A stretch of DNA of 63,320 nt from UBA4421 sp002470275 (lineage in GTDB: Bacteria > Pseudomonadota > Gammaproteobacteria > Pseudomonadales > Azotimanducaceae), in the NCBI GenBank assembly GCA_913052345.1, contig CAJXDR010000014.1, forward strand, positions 1 to 63,320, read 5' to 3'. The position numbers and the translations under genes were made by a program. Of the stretch, positions 26,560 to 37,802 are shown one piece after another (positions within the stretch are counted from its first letter, which is position 1; each line of letters opens with the position of its first letter). The notes beneath the pieces were generated by a model that was given only the letters and a program-made list of their open reading frames with translations, was not told where the DNA came from and ran no database searches.

Positions 26560-27375
26560 ATGGATTGGATACAGGTCATCGTTCTCAGCCTCATTCAAGG
26601 CATCACGGAGTTTTTGCCGATTTCAAGTTCGGCACATTTGATTCTCCCTGGCCTGTTGACCGAGTGGCCCGATCAGGGCCTTGCGTTTGATGTGGCCGTT
26701 CACTTCGGAACCCTGGTTGCCGTAGTCGCCTATTTTCGAGGGCCACTGCTCACCATGGTGACGTCGGTGACGCCCCAGGCCTTGATTAGACGACCACCCT
26801 CGGACAAAGGGCGCCTCGATGAGGCCCGCCGCAATGTCCTGCTGCTTATCGTCGCAACGCTACCCGTCGTTGGCATTGGCGTCGTAAGTAAGGACTTTGT
26901 GGCGTCGAACTTACGCACCCTGCCGGTGATCACCGCCGCTACGTTGCTGTTCGCCGGCATGCTCTGGTACGCAGACCGGCGTCCGGGTACGCGGGCAACC
27001 TTAGACCTTCGAGATGCTTTGATCATCGGCCTTGCTCAGGCCGTGGCGCTCATACCCGGCACATCGCGCTCGGGGATCACCATTACTGCCGCGCTGCTGC
27101 TCGGTATCAGCCGAGTTCGCGCCGCCGAATTTTCCTTCCTGCTGGCCATTCCAACCATTGCAGGTGCCCAGCTACTGCTGACCCTGGACTTGGTCAGCGC
27201 ACCGAATAGCTCTGAACTATTGCAGGCGGCCTGTGGGGCTCTGATTGCTGGTATCAGTGCCTATCTGGGCATTCACTTTTTTATCCGCTTGGTCAACGTA
27301 ACGGGCATGTTGCCTTACGTGGTCTATCGAGTTGCCCTGGGCCTGACGCTGCTTGGCGTCATGGTTTTTTACTAA
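26560..27375 (+). CDS. uppP: Undecaprenyl-diphosphatase UppP/BacA
   Basis: Integral membrane phosphatase that recycles undecaprenyl pyrophosphate to the monophosphate carrier for peptidoglycan synthesis; overexpression gives bacitracin resistance in other species. 271 aa with about eight hydrophobic segments. The active-site regions are ITEFLPISSSAHLIL near residue 20 and LIPGTSRSGITIT near residue 165. It is convergent with ssb, the stops overlapping by 4 nt. It is functionally related to the wall cluster just to the left, though on the other strand. Confidence 0.95.
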   Translation: MDWIQVIVLSLIQGITEFLPISSSAHLILPGLLTEWPDQGLAFDVAVHFGTLVAVVAYFRGPLLTMVTSVTPQALIRRPPSDKGRLDEARRNVLLLIVATLPVVGIGVVSKDFVASNLRTLPVITAATLLFAGMLWYADRRPGTRATLDLRDALIIGLAQAVALIPGTSRSGITITAALLLGISRVRAAEFSFLLAIPTIAGAQLLLTLDLVSAPNSSELLQAACGALIAGISAYLGIHFFIRLVNVTGMLPYVVYRVALGLTLLGVMVFY

Positions 27376-27863
27376 AACGGAATATCGTCCTCGATGTCCA
27401 TATCATCTGAGAGCGTCGTTGTGCCACTGTCCAGCCCTAAACCCGATGTGGGCGGTGCCTCATTAAAGCTCTGGGGTGCGCTGCCAGCCATCCCGCTGGG
27501 GGGGGCCATATCGCCGCCGCCCATGCTGCCGCGACTATCCAGCATCTGTAGTTCTCGCGCATTAATCTCGGTGCGGTACTTCTTCTCCCCGTTGGCCTCC
27601 CAGCTGGAGGTACGCAGGCTGCCCTCGATATAAACCTTTGAGCCCTTCCGCAAATACTCCCCTGCGATCTCAGCAAGTCGAGCGAAGCAGACAATGTTGT
27701 GCCACTCGGTGCGCTCCTGCTGCTCTCCCGAGGTGCGGTCTTTCCAGCTTTCCGATGTGGCAATACTGAAGCGGGTTACGGCGTTGCCATTTTGCGCGTA
27801 TCGCGTTTCAGGGTCTCTGCCCAAGTTCCCAATCAGCATGACTTTGTTGATTCCACGAGCCAT
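27372..27863 (-). CDS. ssb: Single-stranded DNA-binding protein
   Basis: OB-fold protein coating single-stranded DNA in replication and repair. 163 aa from ATG 27863 (ARGINKVMLIGNLGRDPETRY), with the core WHNIVCFARLAEIAGEYLRKGSKVYIEG, then a Gly/Met/Pro/Ser-rich linker and the conserved acidic tip MDIEDDIPF that recruits partner proteins. GGAG 6 nt upstream fixes this start; the longer frame to 27920 adds an unconserved leader. It is divergent from uvrA, a conserved arrangement, but I see no LexA-type palindrome between them. Confidence 0.95.
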   Translation of the reverse strand: MARGINKVMLIGNLGRDPETRYAQNGNAVTRFSIATSESWKDRTSGEQQERTEWHNIVCFARLAEIAGEYLRKGSKVYIEGSLRTSSWEANGEKKYRTEINARELQMLDSRGSMGGGDMAPPSGMAGSAPQSFNEAPPTSGLGLDSGTTTLSDDMDIEDDIPF

Positions 27864-27994
27864 CTCGTACTCCAAGTAAATTCTCTCGTGCAGTGTAGAG
27901 CAAAGCACTGGCCGACCCAATTAGAAAGAACCCATTGCAGACATCAGCTACGTCCCTAGTCCCTGGATTTAAGTTGAACGCGGGACTGTTTACC

Positions 27995-28023
27995 TTGCTC
28001 GGGGCAGCGGATCACGTTATGTT
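27995..28023 (+). promoter_or_regulatory. Possible promoter of uvrA
   Basis: TTGCTC (27995-28000), a 17-nt spacer and TATGTT (28018-28023), about 30 nt before the uvrA GTG. It matches consensus at only 3 of 6 and 4 of 6 positions, so it is weak. Confidence 0.3.
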
Positions 28024-28052
28024 TTTTCGCTTGTCTCAACCAGGCTTCACCT

Positions 28053-30878
<2,826 letters not shown>

Positions 30879-30889
30879 GCCGGCTGGGG

Positions 30890-32002
30890 CTACAGGCAGG
30901 CGCGCAGGGCGCTTGTGCAGAGCTGGATATTCTCTTGGCGAGCGGAGTAGCCCATCAGACCGATTCGCCAAACCTTACCTGCGAACGCGCCCAGTCCAGC
31001 ACCAATTTCCAGATTAAAGTCTGTCAAAAGTTGCTTCCGCACGCTGGCTTCGTCCACGCCCTCGGGCACTTTGACCAGGTTCAACTGGGGAAGCCGGCAG
31101 TCGCTATGCACAACAAAATCCAAACCCAGTCCGGTCAGATTCTCGGCAAGAGACGCATGCATGTCGCGGTGCTTTTGCCAAGACTGCTCCAGCCCTTGCT
31201 CCTGCACCATCAGCAGCGCTTCATGGAGTCCATACATCGCATTGACCGGGGCCGTATGGTGATAGGTGCGGGCACCTTCCCCTTCCCAATAGGCCATCAG
31301 CAAAGACACATCGAGGAACCAGCTCTGTACCGGCGCATTGCGAGCCCGAACACATTCTGCAGCTGCTTCGCTAAAGGTGATGAGGCTGATCCCCGGAGGC
31401 GCAGAGAGGCACTTTTGAGTGCCAGAATACGCAACGTCTACCTGCCAGGCATCTACCTCAAGGGGCACGCCGGCGAGCCCCGTCACGGAATCTACGATGG
31501 TCAGGCAGTTATGCTTCTTTGCCAGGGCGCAGAGCGTTTTGACGTCTGAACAGACGCCAGTTGAGGTCTCCGCATGGACCATGGCTACAATCTTCGTTTC
31601 AGGGTTTGCGGCCAGCGCTGCACTGAGCTTTTCAGCGTCGACTGGCGTGCCCCACTCATCTTCAACGGTCACCAGCTCTCCGCCCATACGCCTGACGTTT
31701 TCCGCCATACGCATGCCAAAGACGCCGTTGATGCAGACAATAACTTTGTCGCCCGGCTCTAGCAGGTTAGCAAAAGACGCTTCCATGGCAGCCGATCCGG
31801 GTGCGGACAGCGGCAGCGTCAGTTTATTTTGCGTGCGAAAGGTCTGACGCATCAGCACCTTTATTTCTTCCATCAGACCGATGAATTCTGGGTCCAGGTG
31901 ACCGATCGTGGCCTTTGCCATGGCGCCGAGCACTCGGGGGTGAACATCTGAGGGCCCAGGACCCATTAGCGTGCGCGGCGTGGGATGGAAACTTGTATTC
32001 AT
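30890..32002 (-). CDS. Class V PLP-dependent aminotransferase (alanine/serine-glyoxylate type)
   Basis: 370 aa, fold type I PLP enzyme. It begins with TLMGPGPSDVHPRVLGAM, a hallmark of the alanine-glyoxylate/serine-glyoxylate/ureidoglycine-glyoxylate aminotransferase family. It has ETSTGVCSDVKTL, the cofactor Asp in VDSVTGLAGVPLEVD, and the PLP lysine in YSGTQKCLSAPPGISL. The exact substrate pair cannot be told from sequence. It sits 10 nt downstream of rplQ on the same strand with no terminator between them, so it may be cotranscribed with the alpha ribosomal operon. No glyoxylate or purine catabolism genes are nearby. Confidence 0.85.
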   Translation of the reverse strand: MNTSFHPTPRTLMGPGPSDVHPRVLGAMAKATIGHLDPEFIGLMEEIKVLMRQTFRTQNKLTLPLSAPGSAAMEASFANLLEPGDKVIVCINGVFGMRMAENVRRMGGELVTVEDEWGTPVDAEKLSAALAANPETKIVAMVHAETSTGVCSDVKTLCALAKKHNCLTIVDSVTGLAGVPLEVDAWQVDVAYSGTQKCLSAPPGISLITFSEAAAECVRARNAPVQSWFLDVSLLMAYWEGEGARTYHHTAPVNAMYGLHEALLMVQEQGLEQSWQKHRDMHASLAENLTGLGLDFVVHSDCRLPQLNLVKVPEGVDEASVRKQLLTDFNLEIGAGLGAFAGKVWRIGLMGYSARQENIQLCTSALRACL

Positions 32003-32012
32003 TGGCGTTTTA

Positions 32013-32606
32013 TTAGCCTTTTTTGTCTTCTTCGTTCTTGGCTTCGTCCTCTTGAGAGGACGCTTCTTGATCGGCTGCTTCAGCCTGTGTTTCGGATTCT
32101 GCTGTCTCCGATGAGGTGGCCTCTGCTACCGTCTCTGTTTCTTCCTCGGCCTTCAGGTCCTCGGCTTGGGGCTCCTCGGCTTGGGTTTCTTCCGCAGGCA
32201 GCGCTTCCGCTGCTGCATACTCTTCATCAAGCGCTTCGTCCTCAAGTATCGGGCGGTCTACAAGCTCCACATATGCCATGGGTGCAGCGTCACCGCTCCT
32301 AAAACCACACTTCAAAATGCGCGTATAGCCTCCAGGCCGATCTTGATAGCGAGGGCCCAGCTCGCCAAACAACTTGCCCACCGCAGACTTGCTTCGTGTG
32401 CGAGAGAAAGCCAAGCGCCGATTTGCGACGGAATCTTCCTTAGCTAGTGTGATCAACGGCTCTGCGACCCGTCGCAGTTCCTTCGCCTTTGGTAAGGTGG
32501 TCTTTATCACTTCGCACTCAATCAGCGACGTCGCCATATTTCTAAACATGGCCTGCCGATGAGAACTCGTGCGATTTAAGTGTCTGCCACTCTTTCGATG
32601 ACGCAT
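32013..32606 (-). CDS. rplQ: 50S ribosomal protein L17 with long acidic C-terminal extension
   Basis: Residues 1 to about 118 are a normal bL17: MRHRKSGRHLNRTSSHRQAM, KTTLPKAKELRRVAEPLITL, FGELGPRYQDRPGGYTRI and the terminal MAYVELVDR. Residues 121-197 are an extra tail of Glu, Ala, Ser, Gln and Thr with 30 acidic and only 4 basic residues, ending EDKKG. The usual L17 is about 120-135 aa. The tail is in frame, with codon use like the core, and the next gene starts right after it, so it is not a frameshift artefact by appearance. It is last in the alpha operon, 55 nt after rpoA. Confidence 0.96.
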   Translation of the reverse strand: MRHRKSGRHLNRTSSHRQAMFRNMATSLIECEVIKTTLPKAKELRRVAEPLITLAKEDSVANRRLAFSRTRSKSAVGKLFGELGPRYQDRPGGYTRILKCGFRSGDAAPMAYVELVDRPILEDEALDEEYAAAEALPAEETQAEEPQAEDLKAEEETETVAEATSSETAESETQAEAADQEASSQEDEAKNEEDKKG

Positions 32607-32661
32607 TTTTCTTTCCTGATTCTCTTATCGCCGCCGGGTTCATTCCGACGGCACAAACTTA

Positions 32662-33654
32662 CTAGATTCTGCCGCCGTGCAGGTTTGCAGGGGGCCAATT
32701 TTCAAGGCGCATGCCCAGGGACAGACCGCGTGACGCTAGTACATCCTTGATTTCGGTAAGGGACTTCTTGCCCAGATTCGGTGTCTTCAACAGCTCCACT
32801 TCCGTGCGCTGGATCAGGTCACCAATGTAGTAAATGTTTTCTGCCTTGAGACAGTTCGCTGACCGTACCGTGAGCTCCAAATCGTCTACGGGACGAATCA
32901 GGATTGGGTCAACCTCGTCTTCCTTCTCTTCTACAACTTGCTCGCTTTCATTGTCTAGGTCGACGAACACGGCCAGCTGATGCTGTAGGATGGTGGCTGC
33001 CCGACGAATCGCTTCCTCTGGGTCGAGGGTTCCATTAGTTTCCAAATCCAGAATAAGCTTATCCAGGTCGGTTCTTTGCTCTACTCGGGTGCTTTCCACG
33101 CTGTAGGAGACTCGTCGAAGCGGGCTGTATGATGCGTCGAGCCGAAGGACACCGATGGGCTTGGTTTCTTCTTCACCCGTTTCACGAGCGTCCACGGGCA
33201 CATAGCCCCGACCGCGAGTCACGCGCGCTTCAATCCTAATGGACCCTTTTTCATTCAGGGTACAGACAACGTGGTCTGGGTTTGCGATCTCGATATCCTC
33301 TGAAAGCTGGAAATCACCGGCCGTTACAGCGCCAGCGCCTTCCTTCACCAGCGTGATGACCCCTTCTTCCTGGTTGTGCATAAGCACACTGATATCTTTG
33401 AGATTAAGCAGGATATCAATGACATCCTCCTGTACGCCGTCTAGGGCGCTGTATTCATGCAGAACACCGTCTATTTGTACTTCTGTGATGGCGCACCCAG
33501 GCATGGAGGACAGTAGAATCCTGCGCAGCGTATTCCCTAGCGTATGGCCGAACCCTCTTTCCAGGGGCTGCAAGGTCACCTTCGCGCGGAACGCGCTATT
33601 GGACTCAACCTCAATATTTGTTGGCGTTAGAAATTCGTTTGCCAGTTGTGACAT
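32662..33654 (-). CDS. rpoA: RNA polymerase subunit alpha
   Basis: 330 aa from ATG 33654, chosen because AGGAG lies 7 nt upstream; upstream in-frame residues do not resemble the family. The N-terminal assembly domain contains EPLERGFGHTLGNTLRRILLSS-type sequence (here PLERGFGHTLGNTLRR) and GAGAVTAGDF. After a linker (VEEKEDEVDP) comes the C-terminal domain, which binds UP elements and activators: LELTVRSANCLKAENI and TPNLGKKSLTEIKDVL. Standard alpha-operon position between rpsD and rplQ. Confidence 0.98.
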   Translation of the reverse strand: MSQLANEFLTPTNIEVESNSAFRAKVTLQPLERGFGHTLGNTLRRILLSSMPGCAITEVQIDGVLHEYSALDGVQEDVIDILLNLKDISVLMHNQEEGVITLVKEGAGAVTAGDFQLSEDIEIANPDHVVCTLNEKGSIRIEARVTRGRGYVPVDARETGEEETKPIGVLRLDASYSPLRRVSYSVESTRVEQRTDLDKLILDLETNGTLDPEEAIRRAATILQHQLAVFVDLDNESEQVVEEKEDEVDPILIRPVDDLELTVRSANCLKAENIYYIGDLIQRTEVELLKTPNLGKKSLTEIKDVLASRGLSLGMRLENWPPANLHGGRI

Positions 33655-33687
33655 ATGGTGTCTCCTGCAGGCGCTAGGCGCTTCCAA

Positions 33688-34308
33688 TTACTTAGAGTAG
33701 AGCTCGACGATCAAGTTCTCGTTGATTTCAGCCGGCAATTCTTCGCGATCCGGTAAACGTTTAAAGACGCCGGTAAACTTAGCGGCGTCCACATCGACCC
33801 AATCAACCCCCCCGCGCTGGCCTGCGAGCTGCAACGCAGCTGCTATACGAAGCTGGCCGCGAGATTTCTCCGCTACTGCGACTACATCGTCAGGCTTAAC
33901 TTGATAGGAGGCGATGTTTACCAAGCCTCCATTGACCGTTATCGACTTGTGGGAAACCAGTTGGCGGCTCTCCGCTCGAGTTGAGCCGTACCCCATACGG
34001 TACACCACGTTATCTAAACGACTCTCCAGCAGCTTCAACAGATTCTCGCCCGTGGCGCCCTTCTTCCTATCCGCTGTCTTGTAGTAATTACGGAACTGCT
34101 TTTCTAACACCCCGTAAAGCCGCCTTACCTTCTGCTTTTCACGCAGCTGAACTGCGTAATCAGACAGCCTCCCACGACGGATTCCGTGCTGACCAGGTGC
34201 GTTGTCTATCTTGCACTTGGAGTCGATGGGGCGAACGCCGCTCTTTAGGAAGAGATCCGTTCCCTCTCTGCGACTGAGCTTTAATTTTGGGCCTAAATAG
34301 CGAGCCAT
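33688..34308 (-). CDS. rpsD: 30S ribosomal protein S4
   Basis: 206 aa, same length as E. coli S4. It starts ARYLGPKLKLSRREGTDLFL and has the S4 RNA-binding domain around ESRLDNVVYRMGYGSTRAESRQ and LVSHKSITVNG. It lacks the N-terminal zinc Cys set (zinc-free type). S4 is a primary 16S rRNA binder, and in E. coli it represses its own operon. It lies 40 nt after rpsK, and the rpoA start codon is 33 nt after its stop. Confidence 0.98.
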   Translation of the reverse strand: MARYLGPKLKLSRREGTDLFLKSGVRPIDSKCKIDNAPGQHGIRRGRLSDYAVQLREKQKVRRLYGVLEKQFRNYYKTADRKKGATGENLLKLLESRLDNVVYRMGYGSTRAESRQLVSHKSITVNGGLVNIASYQVKPDDVVAVAEKSRGQLRIAAALQLAGQRGGVDWVDVDAAKFTGVFKRLPDREELPAEINENLIVELYSK

Positions 34309-34348
34309 ACCTTATTTCTCCGTTCGAATTCTTTGGTCGCTGCGATGG

Positions 34349-34723
34349 CTATACGCGACGGCGCTTCGGGGGACGACATCCGTTATGCGGAATTGGCGTC
34401 ACGTCAGCAATGCTGTTGATCTTCAATCCTGCGCTGTTGATCGCACGAACTGCAGACTCGCGACCAGGTCCTGGCCCTTTAACAAAGACGTCTACGCTTT
34501 TCATGCCAAATTCAGCGGCCACCTGACTTGCCCGCTCGGCCGCAACCTGGGCCGCATAGGGCGTACTCTTCCTTGAGCCTCTGAATCCAGAGCCCCCGGA
34601 CGTTGCCCAGCTCAGCGCGTTGCCCTGACGGTCAGTTATCGTGATGATCGTGTTGTTGAAGGAGGCGTGGATATGCGCCAGGCCATCAACCACGGTACGT
34701 TTTGCTTTCTTTCGTTCCGCCAT
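34349..34723 (-). CDS. rpsK: 30S ribosomal protein S11
   Basis: 124 aa. Contains HIHASFNNTIITITDRQGN, WATSGGSGFRGSRKSTPYAAQ and the C-terminal DVTPIPHNGCRPPKRRRV, all typical. The N-terminus is a few residues shorter than E. coli S11 (129). It forms part of the 30S platform at the E-site mRNA path. It starts 9 nt after the rpsM stop. Confidence 0.98.
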   Translation of the reverse strand: MAERKKAKRTVVDGLAHIHASFNNTIITITDRQGNALSWATSGGSGFRGSRKSTPYAAQVAAERASQVAAEFGMKSVDVFVKGPGPGRESAVRAINSAGLKINSIADVTPIPHNGCRPPKRRRV

Positions 34724-34732
34724 TTTTTTGTC

Positions 34733-35089
34733 CTACTTGCGGATAGGTCTACGCGGTCCCTTCCGGGTGCGCGCATTCGTTTTCGTTCTCTGTCCATGCA
34801 CTGGCAGGTGGCGGCGATGTCGCATCCCTCTGTAGCAGCCCAGGTCCATCAAACGTTTGATATTCATTGACGTTTCGCGGCGAAGGTCCCCTTCAACCGT
34901 CATCTTGGCGATCTCATTTCTGAGCGCATCCAGATTCGCTTCGTCCAGCTCGCCCATCTTGGCGTCTGGTTTTACACCCGCTTCTGCACATATTTTATCT
35001 GCAGATGTGAACCCTATTCCGTAAATATAGGTCAACGAAACACGTGCGTGTTTGTTATCCGGGATATTGATTCCGGCGATACGTGCCAT
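34733..35089 (-). CDS. rpsM: 30S ribosomal protein S13
   Basis: 118 aa, identical in length to the E. coli protein. ARIAGINIPDNKHARVSLTYIYGIG at the N-terminus and CYRGMRHRRHLPVHGQRTKTNARTRKG at the basic C-terminus, which contacts P-site tRNA. First gene of the alpha operon. Only 34 nt separate it from rpmJ, leaving little room for a separate promoter or a long S4-binding leader. Confidence 0.98.
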   Translation of the reverse strand: MARIAGINIPDNKHARVSLTYIYGIGFTSADKICAEAGVKPDAKMGELDEANLDALRNEIAKMTVEGDLRRETSMNIKRLMDLGCYRGMRHRRHLPVHGQRTKTNARTRKGPRRPIRK

Positions 35090-35123
35090 TTATACGCTCC
35101 GTCTTAAACTTAGTGGCATTTCC

Positions 35124-35240
35124 CTAACCCTGGCGTTGCTTATGCCGAGGTTCGGCACTACAGATCACTCGCACGACACCGTGGCGCTTGACGATCTTGC
35201 AGTTACGACAAATTTTCTTAACTGATGCTCTGACTTTCAT
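35124..35240 (-). CDS. rpmJ: 50S ribosomal protein L36
   Basis: 38-aa protein: KVRASVKKICRNCKIVKRHG then VVRVICSAEPRHKQRQG. The Cys-x2-Cys, Cys and His ligands of the zinc-binding (C+) L36 form are all present. Located 19 nt after secY and before rpsM, the normal end of the spc operon. Identified by direct translation of the gap between secY and rpsM. Confidence 0.97.
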   Translation of the reverse strand: MKVRASVKKICRNCKIVKRHGVVRVICSAEPRHKQRQG

Positions 35241-35259
35241 ATTTCCACTCGCCTGACGC

Positions 35260-36594
35260 CTACTTGCGTCGTCCATAATTTTGCAGCTTCGACTTCTCCA
35301 TTAGCTTTGCGTACTGGCTGCTCATGAGATGCGACTGCACTTGGGACATAAAGTCCATGGCCACAACAACAACGATCAGCACTGCGGTCCCGCCAAGCTG
35401 GAACGAGGTATCAAAAAATACGACCATGAATTCGGGAAGCAGGCACACTAACGTGACGTACAAAGACCCAAACACCGTCAAGCGCGTAATCACATCATCA
35501 ATGTGCTTGGACGTCTGCTGTCCGGGTCGAATGCCCGGTACATAGGCACCCTGACGCTTAAGATTGTCCGCGACATCCTTAGGGTCAAACATGATCGCCG
35601 TGTAGAAAAAGCTAAAGAAGATTATGCCCGCTGCGAACATCATGATGTAAAGGGGCTGTCCCGGAGAGAGTACGAGCGCGACCTGCTGGAGGGCGCCCAT
35701 GCCTGGGTTATTCCCAAACCAGGTGGCCATAGATGCGGGTGCCAGGAGTAGGCTAGACGCGAAGATCGCTGGGATCACACCGGCCATATTGATTTTGAGG
35801 GGCAGGTGGCTGCTTTGTGCTTGATAGACGCGGCGTCCCTGCTGCTTCTTCGCATAATTTACCGTGATGCGCCGCTGGCCTCGTTCCACTCGGACAACAA
35901 ACCAAACGACGGCGATAGCCAGTGCAGCCATGGCCAGCAGGGCAATGATGTTGATGCGTTCGAGACGTGCTGCTTCAAACATCTGGCCGATTGCTGCAGG
36001 GAAACCCGAAACAATGCCCGAGAAGATAAGCAGCGATATACCGTTGCCCACCCCACGCTCGGTGATCTGTTCGCCCAACCACATCATGAAGATCGAACCT
36101 GTCACCAGGGTCAGCGTGGCGACAAATACAAAGCCGTAACCGGTATCGAAGGCCAAACCCTGATTCCCCAGCGTGACCGCTAAGGAGGTCGCCTGGATCA
36201 GCGCAATACCCAGCGTCAGAAAACGGGTCGCGCGCGTGATTTTTCGTCGACCGGACTCCCCTTCCTTTCGCCACTGCTGGAATTCAGGCCACATCATCGT
36301 CAGAAGATTCATGATAATGCTGGCGGTGATATAGGGAATAACGCCAAGAGCCAAAATACTCATGCGCTCCCAGGCACCACCTGAGAACATATTGAAGAGT
36401 TCTAGGATGCCGCCCTGATTTTGATTAAACAGAGCCTGCAGCTGAGCAGGATCGATACCGGGCACCGGGATGTGCGTGCCAATTCGGTACACCAGCAGCG
36501 CGATCAGCACGAAAAGCAGGCGACTGCGGAGTTCCGCTGTCCCTGCCTGATTCCCTGCCAACTGGTTGGCCATGTCTTGCTGATTTCGTGCCAT
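35260..36594 (-). CDS. secY: Preprotein translocase subunit SecY
   Basis: 444-aa channel-forming membrane protein with ten predicted transmembrane helices. Hallmarks are YRIGTHIPVPGIDP, GVIPYITASIIMNLL, GQITERG-type GEQITERGVGNGISLLIF, INMAGVIPAIFASSLLL and the cytoplasmic RQGAYVPGIRPGQQTSKHID loop. It works with SecE (60750-61121) and SecG. Located in the spc operon after rplO. Confidence 0.98.
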   Translation of the reverse strand: MARNQQDMANQLAGNQAGTAELRSRLLFVLIALLVYRIGTHIPVPGIDPAQLQALFNQNQGGILELFNMFSGGAWERMSILALGVIPYITASIIMNLLTMMWPEFQQWRKEGESGRRKITRATRFLTLGIALIQATSLAVTLGNQGLAFDTGYGFVFVATLTLVTGSIFMMWLGEQITERGVGNGISLLIFSGIVSGFPAAIGQMFEAARLERINIIALLAMAALAIAVVWFVVRVERGQRRITVNYAKKQQGRRVYQAQSSHLPLKINMAGVIPAIFASSLLLAPASMATWFGNNPGMGALQQVALVLSPGQPLYIMMFAAGIIFFSFFYTAIMFDPKDVADNLKRQGAYVPGIRPGQQTSKHIDDVITRLTVFGSLYVTLVCLLPEFMVVFFDTSFQLGGTAVLIVVVVAMDFMSQVQSHLMSSQYAKLMEKSKLQNYGRRK

Positions 36595-36628
36595 TTAACT
36601 GTCTACTTCAATCCTAGCTTCGCCGGCC

Positions 36629-37081
36629 CTATGCCGACGTCTCTTGGCTTACGCCGCCACCTGCGGCTTCGATAGCGGCCTTCGCGCCCTTAGTGACCGT
36701 CACATTGGCGTCCTCTACTTTGAACGCGCGACTAATTTCACCGGATAACATGATGCGTGCGCGCTTCATGTCACGACGTACTACGTTGGCCTGCTTTAAG
36801 GTTTCTAGAGTCACAGAGTCCCCCTCTACCTTATTCAACTCACCGAGACGGACCTGAGCCGTCACCAGACCGATGCGCGACCGAAAACCAAACTTGGGAA
36901 TTCGCATTTGCAAGGGCAGCTGACCACCTTCAAACCCTGGGCGGACACCGCCTCCGGAGCGTGCCTTCTGCCCCTTCTGTCCTCGGGAAGCAGTCTTACC
37001 CCAGCCTGACCCAGGCCCACGGCCTACTCTGCGCTTGGCCTTGTGGCTGCCTTCATTGGGATGCAAATCGTTCAGATGCAT
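36629..37081 (-). CDS. rplO: 50S ribosomal protein L15
   Basis: 150 aa from ATG 37081 (HLNDLHPNEGSHKAKRRVGRG). Has the Gly/Arg-rich GKTASRGQKGQKARSGG and FEGGQLPLQMRIPKFGF that thread into 23S rRNA. The ATG overlaps the rpmD stop by 1 nt (TAATG), so coupling is likely; the longer upstream frame overlaps rpmD and is not used. Confidence 0.98.
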   Translation of the reverse strand: MHLNDLHPNEGSHKAKRRVGRGPGSGWGKTASRGQKGQKARSGGGVRPGFEGGQLPLQMRIPKFGFRSRIGLVTAQVRLGELNKVEGDSVTLETLKQANVVRRDMKRARIMLSGEISRAFKVEDANVTVTKGAKAAIEAAGGGVSQETSA

Positions 37082-37269
37082 TAGGATTCTCCCTCTACGC
37101 GCACCATGTAGTTGACGCGATTGATCATGCCCCTGACCGATGGTGTATCTTCCACGGTGACGGTATGCCCTATTCGACGCAGCCCTAACCCAGCAACACA
37201 AGCCTTGTGATTCTTGAGCCTACCAATGGGACTCTTGGTCAGGGTTACGGTTACTGTCTTGTCACTCAT
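37081..37269 (-). CDS. rpmD: 50S ribosomal protein L30
   Basis: 62 aa, including VTVTLTKSPIGRLKNHKACV and LGLRRIGHTVTVEDTPSVRGMI, typical of bacterial uL30. Lies between rpsE and rplO in the spc operon; 29 nt after rpsE and overlapping rplO by 1 nt. Confidence 0.97.
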   Translation of the reverse strand: MSDKTVTVTLTKSPIGRLKNHKACVAGLGLRRIGHTVTVEDTPSVRGMINRVNYMVRVEGES

Positions 37270-37298
37270 AGCTTTTCCTTAATACGTCGCTCTCGCCA

Positions 37299-37802
37299 TC
37301 AGGCGATTACTGAGTCGACATCCTTTCCGCGCTTTTCCGCGACCCGCTCAGGCGACCGTATGCCGGTGAGCGCTTTAAACGTCGCATGTACGACGTTTAC
37401 CGGATTAGTTGAGCCATAACACTTGGCCAGTACGTTCTGAACGCCAGCGGCTTCAAGCACAGCCCTCATGGTTCCTCCCGCAATGACGCCGGTACCCTCT
37501 GATGCAGGCTGCATATAGACCTTTGACGCCGCATGGCGCGCAGTGGTCGCATACCATAGGGTGTTGCCGTTTAAATCCACATCCACCATGTTGCGGCGTG
37601 CTGCCTCCATGGCCTTTTGAATCGCTGTAGGCACTTCCCGGGCCTTACCGCGCCCGAATCCAACCTTTCCGTTTCCGTCGCCAACGACCGTTAGCGCGGT
37701 AAAGCCGAAGATTCTGCCGCCCTTTACGACCTTGGCAACACGGTTAACCTGGACCAGTTTTTCGACCAGTCCCTCTTCTCGAATTTCTTCTGTATATGCC
37801 AT
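37299..37802 (-). CDS. rpsE: 30S ribosomal protein S5
   Basis: 167 aa, as in E. coli. Double-stranded RNA-binding-like N-terminal domain (EKLVQVNRVAKVVKGGRIF, GFGRGKAREVPTAIQKAMEAAR) and C-terminal PASEGTGVIAGGTMRAVLEAAG. Contributes to decoding accuracy. Starts directly after the rplR stop. Confidence 0.98.
   Translation of the reverse strand: MAYTEEIREEGLVEKLVQVNRVAKVVKGGRIFGFTALTVVGDGNGKVGFGRGKAREVPTAIQKAMEAARRNMVDVDLNGNTLWYATTARHAASKVYMQPASEGTGVIAGGTMRAVLEAAGVQNVLAKCYGSTNPVNVVHATFKALTGIRSPERVAEKRGKDVDSVIA

Noticed and set aside
27864..28052. LexA/SOS box shared by ssb and uvrA, as in E. coli
   Set aside because: Every CTG in the gap was checked for CAG ten bases later and none fits; the nearest, CTGT-N8-CTCG, fails the second half-site.
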